From: Stieleria maiorica
Lineage (GTDB): Bacteria; Planctomycetota; Planctomycetia; Pirellulales; Pirellulaceae
Reading direction: 5' to 3'
Assembly: GCF_008035925.1 (NCBI RefSeq)
Contig: NZ_CP036264.1
Coordinates: 953,774 to 1,017,773, forward strand
Length of the DNA: 64,000 nucleotides
The position numbers and the translations under genes were made by a program. The notes beneath the pieces were generated by a model. The model was not told where the DNA came from and did not search any database. It saw only the letters and a list, made by a program, of their open reading frames with translations. This document shows, piece after piece, positions 35,949-44,840 of this stretch; within the stretch, counting starts at the first letter, position 1; each line of letters begins with the position of its first letter.

Positions 35949-36054
35949 TGACGCTTCCCGCTGGCATGGAATGCCAGCACGAGGCGTAAGCGAGTGGCGG
36001 GTTTTGGTGTTCGGTCTACGCCCGTGTAGTCGGGGCATGTGGCCGCTCGCTGAC

Positions 36055-36183
36055 CGACCTGTTGATCTAATCAGCCGTTTGGCGCGAGCCTACGGGCGAT
36101 AGTGCATTTTCTTGGTATTGGAGGCCCGTACGCTTGCGCGAAACGGCTGATCCCACGTGTGATCGAATTAAATCAACAGGCCG
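36055..36183. repeat. Element with terminal inverted repeats, copy B
   Basis: The second tandem copy, 235 bp downstream of copy A, flanked by the same TGAC and differing at very few positions. It belongs to the duplicated block rather than to an independent insertion. Confidence 0.78.
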
Positions 36184-36238
36184 TGACGCTTCTCGCTGGC
36201 ATGGAATGCCAGCACGACGCGTTAGCGAGTGGCAGGCG

Positions 36239-37741
36239 TTAATCGTCTGCCTTGCTGGCGTCCTTGATCACGAACCGGGCTTTCAAACGTGCCACCTCGC
36301 TGGCCAAGCCTGCTTTCTTGACACTTGCAAGCACCTCGTTGAAATCCTTGTACGCCGCCGGCGCTTCATCCTTGGGGTAGAAGCGGCAGTTGCTCAGGAT
36401 ATCGTGATCCTCCAGCTCTGAATCGATCGTCGATTGATCCAGCGTTCGCTTGGCCTGCTTGCGTCCCAAAACCCGTCCGGCGCCGTGGTTGACGCTGAAG
36501 CACGATTGCTCGGCACCCTCGTCGGCCACCATCACCGCCGATCCGTCGCGAGGGTTGCCCGGCAACAGGATCGGATGCCCGGTGTGGGCAAACGGCGTTC
36601 CGACCAGTGCATGGTGACCGCCGGGAAACGCGCGTGTCGCTCCCTTGCGGTGCACCCACGACGGAACGTTGTTGACGATCTCCTTGCGGGCGATGTTGTG
36701 GCTGATGAAGTACACCAGATCTCCGGTCGTTCCGGGAATCACTTCCTGGAACGCTTCCAGTACGAGGGCATTGATCAACAAATGGTTCACGGTCGCGAAG
36801 TTTGCGCCCAGTGCCATGTCGTCCAAGTAGTGGTTGGCTTCCTCGGATCCCAGCGGTGCATAGACGAGTTGTCGGTCGCCGGCCGGCAAGGGGATGTTCC
36901 AGCGGCTGAACTTTTCCTGCAGCGCCTTGAACTGCCCCGAGGCAAGGTTGTGGCCAAACCCTCGGGATCCGCAATGGGACAGGAAGGCAACCTTGCCGTC
37001 GCGCAGCCCGAAGGTTTCGGCAACCGACTTGGATCGATCGTCATCGCCGATCTCGACGACTTCGCATTCCCCGAAGTGGTTGCCGCCTCCGTAAGAACCC
37101 AGTTGGGTCATCTTGTCGGAAAAGTTGGTCATGTGGCGTTGGTCGGTCAGCCAGTCCAGCCGTGATGCCAGGGCGTCTCGTGTGTCATCGTGACCGACGT
37201 GAAACGAGTCTTCGCAGCGATCGGCCCAGTTGCTGGGGATTCCCAGTTGTTCGCAGACCGATTCGCTGGCGCCTTCGATCACCGCTTGCATCCCCAACGT
37301 CCGGTTCACGCGTCGCCCGTTGGGCACGCTGCGCTGTCCTTTTCCGGCTCCGGTGGGCGTGCGTTTGCAAATCGCAGCGATCAGCGCGCGGCGGGTCTTT
37401 CGGTCCTCGATCACGTCCGCCGGCACGTCTAGTTGCAGCAAGCTCATCGAGCACTTGATGTCCACGCCCACCGGTCCGGGGTAGACGTGCGAGGGGGAAA
37501 CCATCACGCATCCGACCGGCGCGCCGTAACCGCAGTGGGCGTCGGGGTTGAGCACCACGTCGGTCACGCCCGGTGCGGTCCGCGAATTGATCGCCTGCTG
37601 GATGCACAGGTCGTCGAACGTTTCCCGGATCGCCTCGGTTCCGATCACTTTGATCGGCGCGGTCGTTTCGGTCGGCAGGATCGCCGTCGCTTCGCCGGTG
37701 GAGATCATCGGAGGGGTCGTTCGGGCGTGCGTCGTCGTCAT
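36239..37741 (-). CDS. rtcB: RtcB-family RNA ligase
   Basis: 500 residues starting at the ATG at 37741, with GGA about 8-10 bases upstream and a sigma-54-type promoter about 50 bp upstream; a start at 37789 would overlap that promoter. RtcB joins RNA 2',3'-cyclic phosphate or 3'-phosphate ends to 5'-OH using GTP and Mn2+. Metal and active-site landmarks are visible: NPDAHCGYGAPVGC, GPVGVDIKCSMS, GGGNHFGECEV, FLSHCGSRGFGHNLA, and FSVNHGAGRVLGRKQA with the likely guanylylated His in HGAGR. The length slightly exceeds E. coli RtcB. The divergent rtcR regulator makes this a classical inducible rtc locus. Confidence 0.95.
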   Translation of the reverse strand: MTTTHARTTPPMISTGEATAILPTETTAPIKVIGTEAIRETFDDLCIQQAINSRTAPGVTDVVLNPDAHCGYGAPVGCVMVSPSHVYPGPVGVDIKCSMSLLQLDVPADVIEDRKTRRALIAAICKRTPTGAGKGQRSVPNGRRVNRTLGMQAVIEGASESVCEQLGIPSNWADRCEDSFHVGHDDTRDALASRLDWLTDQRHMTNFSDKMTQLGSYGGGNHFGECEVVEIGDDDRSKSVAETFGLRDGKVAFLSHCGSRGFGHNLASGQFKALQEKFSRWNIPLPAGDRQLVYAPLGSEEANHYLDDMALGANFATVNHLLINALVLEAFQEVIPGTTGDLVYFISHNIARKEIVNNVPSWVHRKGATRAFPGGHHALVGTPFAHTGHPILLPGNPRDGSAVMVADEGAEQSCFSVNHGAGRVLGRKQAKRTLDQSTIDSELEDHDILSNCRFYPKDEAPAAYKDFNEVLASVKKAGLASEVARLKARFVIKDASKADD

Positions 37742-37792
37742 GAGATTTCCTTTGCGTCGGTGGAATCGTTTGGTCATTGCCCGATGCAACTA

Positions 37793-37808
37793 AGCGATTG
37801 GTGTGCCA
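37793..37808 (-). promoter_or_regulatory. Sigma-54-type (-24/-12) promoter of rtcB
   Basis: On the minus strand the bases read TGGCACACCAATCGCT, matching the sigma-54 consensus TGGCAC-N5-TTGC-A/T with one mismatch and the required 10-base spacing between GG and GC. A start near 37782 leaves a leader of about 40 bases before the rtcB ATG. The divergent gene is RtcR, a sigma-54-dependent activator, which supports the call. Confidence 0.75.
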
Positions 37809-37918
37809 ATCGTCCGGTCGTAATCGTAAGTCTAGCACTGGGGAAGGCTTAGGGTGGTTCTCTCGAGGTCGGCGGATGTCAAGAGGACAGGGAAGTGTGA
37901 TCATTTTATCGCGTGTTC

Positions 37919-37924
37919 TATAAT
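37919..37924 (+). promoter_or_regulatory. Putative -10 box of rtcR, implying a leaderless mRNA
   Basis: TATAAT at 37919-37924, only 7 bases before the rtcR ATG at 37932, so transcription would begin at or next to the start codon. No Shine-Dalgarno precedes that ATG. A weak -35 (TGTGAT at 37896-37901, 17-bp spacing) is possible. Confidence 0.45.
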
Positions 37925-37931
37925 TATTTCT

Positions 37932-39572
37932 ATGATTAAGAAACTTGTTGTGATCGGATTGCTGGGCACGAAGCTGGACCATGTTTCGCGGCGGAAGGAC
38001 CGTTGGCAGCAGTGGCGGCCGACCGTCGCCGCCTGCCAACAACCCGACCTGCTGGTCGATCGGCTGGAGTTGTTGTTCGATCGGAAAAGCACGTCGCTGG
38101 CCGATCGCGTGGCCGCCGACATCGAATCGGTGTCGCCCGAAACCGCCGTCAAGCTTCATTCGCTGGTGATGGAGGACCCCTGGGATTTCGAAGACGTCTA
38201 CGCGACCCTGTATTCGTTCGCCCGCGATTATCCGTTCGATACCGACCGAGAGGAGTACCTGATCCACATCACGACCGGCAGCCACGTCTCCCAGATCTGT
38301 CTGTTCTTGCTGACCGAATCGCGGCACTTCCCCGGCTGTTTGCTCCAGACGTCGCCGTCGGGTCGTCAGCGTGGGCACAGCGATCCGGCCGGGATGCACC
38401 GGATCATCGACCTGGATCTGTCCCGTTACGACCAGCTCGCCAAGCGGTTTCAACAGGAGCACCGGGAGAGCCAATCCTTTTTGAAGGCGGGGATCGAAAC
38501 CCGCGACGATGATTTTAACGCGCTGATCCAGCGCATCGAACAAGTCACGCTTGCCACCACGGCACCCATCTTGTTGACCGGCCCGACCGGCGCGGGAAAA
38601 ACACAGCTCGCCAAGCGGATTTTCCAGCTCAAGCGGAACCGCGGCTTGGTCGCCGGCGATCTGGTCGAAGTCAACTGCGCGACGATTCGCGGCGACCAAG
38701 CGATGTCGACATTGTTCGGGCACAAGAAAGGCGCCTTCACCGGAGCCACCAGCGATCGCCCGGGGTTGTTGAAAGCGGCCGACGGGGGCGTGTTGTTTCT
38801 GGATGAAATCGGCGAACTCGGTCTGGACGAACAAGCGATGCTGCTGCGGGCGATCGAAGAAAAACGATTTCTAAGCGTCGGTTCGGACGATGCGACGGCC
38901 AGCGACTTTCAATTGATCGCGGGCACGAACCGGGATCTGTTGGCGGAGGTCGCCGCCGGCACGTTCCGAGAGGATCTGCTGACGCGGATCAATCTTTGGA
39001 CCTTCACGCTTCCCGGACTCGCCGATCGCCGCGACGACATCGATCCCAACTTGGATTTCGAACTCGCCCGGTTTGCCGAATCGGCCGGCCGCAAGGTTTC
39101 GATGAATCGGGAGTCGCGAAAGCGGTTCTTGGCCTTCGCCGCCGACCCGTCCACGCCATGGCGGGGAAATTTTCGCGACCTGAATGCCGCTGTGACGCGA
39201 ATGGCAACGCTGGCAAGCGGCGGTCGAATCGGTATCGATCAGGTCGACGAAGAGATCGCTCGGCTGCGTCGCAATTGGGGCATCGGCCATGACGGTGCCG
39301 GCGCACGTGAGGTCGCCGACAGTCACGCCGTGTTGGCGGGAGTATTGCAGCCCGATCAGATCGATGCCATCGACCATTTTGATCGCGTCCAATTGGCCGA
39401 AGTGATTCGCGTTTGCCGCCGGTCCAAGTCGCTTTCGGCAGCCGGGCGGTCTCTGTTCCAGGTCTCGCGGTTGGCCAAGCAGCGCCCCAACGATGCCGAT
39501 CGTTTGAGGAAGTACCTGCAGAAGTTCGGGCTCAATTGGGATGCCGTGTCTGCAGCACGGGGCGCACGCTGA
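37932..39572 (+). CDS. rtcR: RtcR, CARF-domain sigma-54 activator of the rtc operon
   Basis: 546 residues from ATG 37932. The N-terminal region (VVIGLLGTKLDHVSRRKDRW onwards, about 180 residues) is the CARF-type sensor of RtcR, thought to respond to RNA ends. The central AAA+ domain has Walker A (GPTGAGKTQLAKR), the sigma-54-contacting loop GAFTGATSDRPG, and Walker B (GGVLFLDEIGEL). The C-terminus has a helix-turn-helix-like segment (VIRVCRRSKSLSAAGRSLFQ). It should open the sigma-54 promoter of the divergent rtcB. The gene ends at 39572 in a repeat whose left end begins right at the stop. Confidence 0.95.
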   Translation: MIKKLVVIGLLGTKLDHVSRRKDRWQQWRPTVAACQQPDLLVDRLELLFDRKSTSLADRVAADIESVSPETAVKLHSLVMEDPWDFEDVYATLYSFARDYPFDTDREEYLIHITTGSHVSQICLFLLTESRHFPGCLLQTSPSGRQRGHSDPAGMHRIIDLDLSRYDQLAKRFQQEHRESQSFLKAGIETRDDDFNALIQRIEQVTLATTAPILLTGPTGAGKTQLAKRIFQLKRNRGLVAGDLVEVNCATIRGDQAMSTLFGHKKGAFTGATSDRPGLLKAADGGVLFLDEIGELGLDEQAMLLRAIEEKRFLSVGSDDATASDFQLIAGTNRDLLAEVAAGTFREDLLTRINLWTFTLPGLADRRDDIDPNLDFELARFAESAGRKVSMNRESRKRFLAFAADPSTPWRGNFRDLNAAVTRMATLASGGRIGIDQVDEEIARLRRNWGIGHDGAGAREVADSHAVLAGVLQPDQIDAIDHFDRVQLAEVIRVCRRSKSLSAAGRSLFQVSRLAKQRPNDADRLRKYLQKFGLNWDAVSAARGAR

Positions 39573-39937
39573 CCGGCCTGTTAAATCACGAGCCCGCGGC
39601 GCGAGGTAGATTCACTCGCTTGCGTTTCGCGCCGAGTGTTGTCCTGTTGATTCATCGGGAATTATTAAATCAACGGGCCGTGACGTTTCCCGCTGGCGTG
39701 GGGACGGGGTCGCGGCGGAGCGCGTCACCAGATCTCATTCATCGGGAAAGCACACGTAATGTGCGTAGCCCAGCTTGCCGGGGGTTTCCGCTTGAAACGA
39801 CATTCAGGGATTCCAACGGGTTTGCGCTGTTGATCGGATGATCAACGATTTTACTACCGTCCAGTGACGCTCGCAAACCATCCGAAGACAGGTGCGAGCG
39901 TGGGAATGCCGTGACAGGCTGGAAGCCGATCACTCGG
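39573..39937. repeat. Repeat-containing gap between rtcR and the giant cytochrome gene
   Basis: 365 bp, both genes converging. A diverged copy of the TGAC-flanked element starts immediately after the rtcR stop (CGGCCTGTTAAATCA) and ends near ATTAAATCAACGGGCCG at about 39684. It is followed by the arm TGACGTTTCCCGCTGG, as in the 35.6-36.2 kb block. The remainder has no recognised feature. Confidence 0.65.
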
Positions 39938-42900
39938 TTAGTGTTTGGCGTCGGGGGATTCGACGGTGACGGCCATCACGATCGGCGCGGTGCTGTCGGG
40001 GCCTTTGACCAATTCGATCGTTTCGATCACGTCGTGCTTCTTGGGGACGACAGCCAGATAGCGAACTTGCTGATTCCCCAAGGCGAACGCGAACTCACTT
40101 TCAGGCACATCGACCCGTTGGATGTAGTCGGCAAAATGGACGCCGTTGACCAGTTCATGGTCTTCGGCTTCACCACCGGCGTAGTGCAACCGCACGATCA
40201 TCGACACCGTCTTGTTGCGGTCGTAGGGGAAACTCCAACCGCCCACACCGCTCAGCAAATGAATCGCCTTGGCGGGGCTGTTGCAGGGCAGCGAAACCGA
40301 CTTGGGCATCTTGGGCGGCAGTGGGCCGCGTGGGCCGTGCAGTAGGATGATGTTCGGCTTGCTCTTGCCTTGCGGATCGGTTAACAGGAACGGAATGCCA
40401 TTGTGCGTTTTCGGTTTCCAATCGGAAAACACCATCCGATCCGGACCGTTGTCGGAGTTGCTGAACAGGCCTTTTGTGCTGATGGCGGTGGCGTGGCGGT
40501 CCAGCGGCAGCGGGACGAATTGGCCGCGCTGGGTCAGGAACTCCAGCAAGTCAGCCATCGCATCGATCGAAATTGATTTTTCAAAGCCTTCGGGCATGAT
40601 CGACTTGGTCGACATCCGCAGTTGGTCGATGTCTTCCCGCAGGACGCTCTTCTTCTTGCCTTCGGTATCAACAAGCTCGACGGCCGTCCGTGATTCGGAC
40701 GCCAGCATCCCAGTCAGCACGATTCCATCGACACTCAGCAGGCTGTATGCCCGGAAGTTCCCTTCCACGTTTCGGCTGGGATCCAGGATATGGGTCAGCA
40801 GTTCTTTTTTGGGATGAACCGCCATGCCGGTCAGATTCGGGCCGATCGCGACACCGATGTTTCCGTGGACGTGGCACTTGGAACAGTGCTCTTTGTAGAT
40901 CGCCTGCCCCTTGTCGGCGTCTCCTTTGCGCTCGGTCGCTGCCAGATAAGTGTCCAACACCTTTTGACGGTCGGCGTCGGGCAACGAACCGCCTTGTTCA
41001 AACAGTTTTTGGGCGCGACGGCGGAGTTGTCGGTCGGGGTGGGCGGCCAGCGATTGTTTCTGATCGAGTGCCAGTTCGTCCAGCGAGACGTCGCCCGATT
41101 CGGCGGCGTCCAGCAAGGCGGCGGTCGACGCGGGACGTTTCAGCAATTGCGAGAACGTCGCCTTTTTCAACGCCGGTGTCATCGTGGCGAGCCGGTCGAC
41201 CAGTTCGATCCCGACCTCGTCCCAGCGACTCTTTTCCAATGCGGCGATGATCCCCATCGAGACCGCCGGCGGTGTTTGCGGCGTCACCTCGTCCAGCAAG
41301 TCCAACACAATATCCTCGTCCTCTTGCATGAACTCGACCAGTTGTGCCGCGGCGGCGATTCGATCCGCCTCGGCTGCGTCCGAATCACGAACCGTCTCCA
41401 TCATCCCGTCGGCGATTTCTTTGCCATAGCGTGAGAATCGTTTGCTGCCCCAGCGGCTTGCCATGCGGACCAACACACCTTTGGAACCCGGTGAAACCCG
41501 ATCGACCAGCTTTTCCAAGTCCGCTTCGGTTTCGTCGCCGAGCGCGACCTGCTGTCCGGGTTTCCAGCCATTGTTGAATCCTTGTAGCACCGCTTCGACA
41601 ACGGCCGGGTTGGCCGCGTTCAATCCGGCCAGCAATTCGGCCGCGTCGTTGTTCTCCGTGCCACGCGCATGGTGCTCGCTGACGACCGTGATCATTTCGA
41701 TGGCTTGATCGGACACGTCGCCGATGGTTGCCAGGGACTTCAGGAACGCTGCGCTGTGGTTGGCCGCGGCGCTGGTCAGGGCGTCACGTGTCCAGCGATC
41801 GGCCATCAACGCGGGCTTGGTCATCACGGACGACAGCGCCGCTGCGGCTTGGCCTTCGGCCGGCAAATCCGACAGCGCCAGCAATGCGGCGACACGCACA
41901 TGGGCGTCTCGGTCGGCCAGCAGATTGGCGTCCAAGATGGCCTGGACCGAATCGGCGGATTGGGGCAGCACGGCAACGGCGTTGCGTCGAACGCCGGCCG
42001 AGGGATGCTGAAGCGCAGCGACCGCGGACTGGGTGGCGGCTGTATTGCGACCGTCCAGCAAGCCCAGCCCGTGCATCGTCCACAGGGCATGGATCGCGCC
42101 GACGTTCAAGCCGATTTCATCGGTCTGCCGATCGGCGACAAGCTCCGTCAACGCTTCGGCGACGTCGGTTTGGCCCCGTTCGACCAGCAAACGCTGCGCG
42201 TGTTTTCGCACCAGCATGGTCGGGTGGTTGAGCGCGGCAACCAGTCCCGCGGCGTCGGCTTTGGACAAGTCCGGCACCGGGGCTCCCGAGGATCCGTCCG
42301 GGACAACCCGATAGATCCGGCCGTGCTTTTTGTCTCGCAATTCGGTTTCGTACGCCTTGCCTTTGCCGGTCTTAAAACCTTCCGGCGTCGGGTTGTGCTG
42401 GACGATGTAGTTGTACCAATCGATCACCCAGACCTGTCCGTCCGGACCGACTTCGGCCATGATCGGCGCGCTCCATTCGTCGTCACTTGCCAGCAGATTG
42501 AAGGGGCTGGTCGATTCAAACTCGCTGCCCTGGCTGCGGAGCACAAAGCTGCCGACCAGGTGCCCGGTCGGGCCGTTGACGAACGCGACGCGGTTCCAGT
42601 ATTCCTGCGGATACTCGCGGGCCGTGTACAGGGCGTGACCCGCACCGGCGGTGTACCCGCCGTGATGGTCGACTTGACGCACCTTGTCGGTGATCGGCTG
42701 GAAATCATTCGTGTCGGCGATCGATTGCAGCGTCAGCGACGGCGTCCAACCGCGGACCCGTTCGTAATAACGGTTGGCAATCGGCATGAACACACTGGGG
42801 CAACCGTTGGCCGTCGATCCGAAGATCAGGCCTTCTTCGCTGATCCCCAAACCCCAGGTGTTGTTGTTGGTCGATCGGATGAATTCGACCGCGCTGCCGT

Positions 42901-44305
42901 CGGGCCGCATGCGGAAGAACCCCATGCGGAATCGCTGGGTCTGGTCTCCGGCGACCGGCTGGGAATTGTTGTAACCCTGCATCGCCCAGATCCAGTTGTC
43001 CAGGCCGTATTGGAAGTTGCTGACACCGCCGTGAGTGTCGCCGAGCTCCCAACCGGAGATCAGCACCCGACGTTCATCCGCCCGGTCGTCGCCGTCGGTG
43101 TCTTTCAGGTACAGCGTTTCGACGGCGTTCTGGACGATCGCCCCGCCGCGATGAAACGCGATGCTGGTCGGAATACTCAAGTCCTCGGCGAACACCGTGA
43201 ACTTGTCGGCCTTGCCGTCGCCATCGGTGTCCTCGCAAATCCGAATGCGGTCGCGTCCGCTGCCGGGCGGTTGCAGTTCGTTGGGGTAGTCGAGGGTCTC
43301 GGCGACCCACAGTCGGCCGCGTTCATCCCAGGCCATGCAGATCGGTTTGCCGCCGAGTTGCGGCTCGGAAACAAACAGCTCGACGTGAAAGCCCTCGGGA
43401 ACGACCAGATGCTTCATCGCCGCTTCGGGATCGAGCGGTTTTTGCATCAGATTCAGCGGTTTGCCTTGGGTGCCCCACTGGGCCGACGGCGTGTAATTGG
43501 GGATCTGGCCGCCGACATCGACGTAATCAAAATCCGGTGCGTCGGCAGGAATCGTTGTCATCTCCGGAACCGGAAACGCTTGGTCGGCAAGGTACGTCCC
43601 GGCCGCGGTCGGGTCTTGCTTGGCCGCCCAACGAATCCCACGTTCGACCAGATTGTGAAAACCGGGATTGGTCCAGGTCCGCGAGTCGTGTCCCCATGCG
43701 GTATAGAAGACGCGGCCTTGTCCCTCGGTTCGGATCCAAGTCCAAGGCTGGCGGCCTTCCTCGTCGACGCGATACTCCAACACCGTGCGGTTCTTGTCGT
43801 TGTGCAAGTGATGCACGTAGGTCTCGTCCCAACTTTGGAATCCGCCGTATCCCTTCATCAGTTCGTGATCCGGCCGGGCAACCTCGGCTCGAAACACGCC
43901 GGTGCCGTGTCGCTGGAACTGGGCGCCCATCAAGGCGACGATTTCCGGCGCGTTGCGAAAGCAGTACGACGCGCAGTGCAGCGGAACAAATCCTCCGCCA
44001 TCACGGACATAATCTAAGATCGCGTCGGCATGTTCCGCAGCGATCTCGTCGATGTTGGCGTACACCGCCAACACGTCGTATTGGTTCAGCTTGGCCGGTG
44101 TCAGATCCGAGACCTGGTCGGTGTAGCTCAACTCGATCCCACGCGTTTGCAGCACCGGCTGGAGTTCGTGAAATCGGGCACCGGGTTGATGGGGCCCGTT
44201 GTCACCGAGGAACAGGACTTGGATGGGAGCGTCGCAGCGTGCGTTGCCAGCAAAGAGCATGGCACCGGCGGCAACGAGACAAACAAAAGACGTCAAGGTT
44301 TTCAT
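39938..44305 (-). CDS. Giant exported ThuA / PVC-dehydrogenase / HEAT / cytochrome c protein
   Basis: 1455 residues from ATG at 44305, with signal peptide (SFVCLVAAGAMLFAGNARC). Domains in order: ThuA-like (about 28-235: IQVLFLGDNGPHQPGARF, GGGFVPLHCASYCFRNAPE, VFYTAWGHDSRTWTNPGFHN); a beta-propeller of the PVC-type membrane-bound dehydrogenase family (about 290-680: CMAWDERGRLWVAETLDYPN, IRICEDTDGDGKADKFTVF); HEAT-like repeats (about 690-1110); one c-type heme motif (CSKCHVHG near 1145, in GQAIYKEHCSKCHVHGN); and a 150-residue C-terminal domain. Such multi-module proteins are typical of planctomycetes and probably handle an extracellular or periplasmic sugar-linked substrate with electron transfer. 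The exact substrate is unknown. Confidence 0.93.
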   Translation of the reverse strand: MKTLTSFVCLVAAGAMLFAGNARCDAPIQVLFLGDNGPHQPGARFHELQPVLQTRGIELSYTDQVSDLTPAKLNQYDVLAVYANIDEIAAEHADAILDYVRDGGGFVPLHCASYCFRNAPEIVALMGAQFQRHGTGVFRAEVARPDHELMKGYGGFQSWDETYVHHLHNDKNRTVLEYRVDEEGRQPWTWIRTEGQGRVFYTAWGHDSRTWTNPGFHNLVERGIRWAAKQDPTAAGTYLADQAFPVPEMTTIPADAPDFDYVDVGGQIPNYTPSAQWGTQGKPLNLMQKPLDPEAAMKHLVVPEGFHVELFVSEPQLGGKPICMAWDERGRLWVAETLDYPNELQPPGSGRDRIRICEDTDGDGKADKFTVFAEDLSIPTSIAFHRGGAIVQNAVETLYLKDTDGDDRADERRVLISGWELGDTHGGVSNFQYGLDNWIWAMQGYNNSQPVAGDQTQRFRMGFFRMRPDGSAVEFIRSTNNNTWGLGISEEGLIFGSTANGCPSVFMPIANRYYERVRGWTPSLTLQSIADTNDFQPITDKVRQVDHHGGYTAGAGHALYTAREYPQEYWNRVAFVNGPTGHLVGSFVLRSQGSEFESTSPFNLLASDDEWSAPIMAEVGPDGQVWVIDWYNYIVQHNPTPEGFKTGKGKAYETELRDKKHGRIYRVVPDGSSGAPVPDLSKADAAGLVAALNHPTMLVRKHAQRLLVERGQTDVAEALTELVADRQTDEIGLNVGAIHALWTMHGLGLLDGRNTAATQSAVAALQHPSAGVRRNAVAVLPQSADSVQAILDANLLADRDAHVRVAALLALSDLPAEGQAAAALSSVMTKPALMADRWTRDALTSAAANHSAAFLKSLATIGDVSDQAIEMITVVSEHHARGTENNDAAELLAGLNAANPAVVEAVLQGFNNGWKPGQQVALGDETEADLEKLVDRVSPGSKGVLVRMASRWGSKRFSRYGKEIADGMMETVRDSDAAEADRIAAAAQLVEFMQEDEDIVLDLLDEVTPQTPPAVSMGIIAALEKSRWDEVGIELVDRLATMTPALKKATFSQLLKRPASTAALLDAAESGDVSLDELALDQKQSLAAHPDRQLRRRAQKLFEQGGSLPDADRQKVLDTYLAATERKGDADKGQAIYKEHCSKCHVHGNIGVAIGPNLTGMAVHPKKELLTHILDPSRNVEGNFRAYSLLSVDGIVLTGMLASESRTAVELVDTEGKKKSVLREDIDQLRMSTKSIMPEGFEKSISIDAMADLLEFLTQRGQFVPLPLDRHATAISTKGLFSNSDNGPDRMVFSDWKPKTHNGIPFLLTDPQGKSKPNIILLHGPRGPLPPKMPKSVSLPCNSPAKAIHLLSGVGGWSFPYDRNKTVSMIVRLHYAGGEAEDHELVNGVHFADYIQRVDVPESEFAFALGNQQVRYLAVVPKKHDVIETIELVKGPDSTAPIVMAVTVESPDAKH

Positions 44306-44840
44306 GGGATTGCCGGTCAAGCTGCTTGGTCGATTCGCAGTGACGGTGTCGAGTAGCGGGGCGGGAGGGACCGTGGGAGTCCATCTAGTGTAGGCTTCGC
44401 CGCCGTCGAGGGTATGTGATATCGCGCAATGATTCTGCGATATTTCACGCCAGGTCGGGAGCGGGTCCCCAAGGCGGACATGAATCAGCCCATCGTCTCG
44501 TTCCTAGGCTGTCTCGTTCCAAGGCTCCGCCTTGGGACGCGCTGCAGGTGTGGCTCCTGCCACACACACTGCCTGCAACCTTTCGTTCACAAACTGAGCC
44601 GTAGGCGCTAGCCTCGGGCCTCACAAGTCTCGAAGGGCAATCCAAGGCCCGCGGCTAGCGCCGTCGGCTCATTAAGTCGATGGCATTGGGCGCCCGCCTA
44701 CGGGCCTTCAATGGATGTTGGGGCCCGAATGCTTGCGCGAATCGGCTGATGTCACGCGTGTTTCATCGCCCGACGGCTGTTATGAGTCGACTGTCCATCA
44801 CGGGACGATTTCGCTCGAATTCCGAACCACTGCAGACCGC
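44306..44840. repeat. Repeat-rich gap upstream of the giant gene
   Basis: 535 bp. Contents: a CTCGTTCC-type palindromic unit (about 44511-44575), a hairpin of arms GAGCCGTAGGCGCTAGCC / GGCTAGCGCCGTCGGCTC (44596-44670), and a partial copy of the large dispersed repeat (44690-44840). That copy runs right up to the rimK-like stop codon at 44841. No gene. Confidence 0.8.
44690..44840 (+). repeat. Dispersed repeat, long subfamily, copy 2 (partial)
   Basis: About 150 bp matching the right two thirds of the 9491-9704 copy: GCCTACGGGCC, then GGCCCGAATGCTTGCGCGAA, then the tail ATTCCGAACCACTGCAGAC. It ends next to the stop codon of the leftward RimK-like gene. Confidence 0.75.

Larger units (their letters stand above)
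35613..36238. repeat. Tandemly duplicated repeat block between rtcB and rtcA
   Basis: 626 bp without a gene. A 235-bp unit is duplicated exactly in register (35740-35974 and 35975-36209; few differences), preceded by a partial unit. Each unit combines two palindromic families: an about 95-bp hairpin (ATGCCAGC...GCTGGCAT arms) and an element with CGACCTGTTGAT / ATCAACAGGCCG ends. Any rtcBA transcript would run through these hairpins. Confidence 0.88.

Noticed and set aside
37185-38834. 549-residue leftward open frame across the rtcB-rtcR gap
   Set aside because: It spans parts of two real genes in other frames and the sigma-54 promoter; no family resemblance.
41669-44017. 782-residue rightward open frame
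   Set aside because: It is antisense to the giant cytochrome protein, whose domains are clear; the product is Gly/Arg/Val-rich without motifs, as expected for a shadow in GC-rich DNA.
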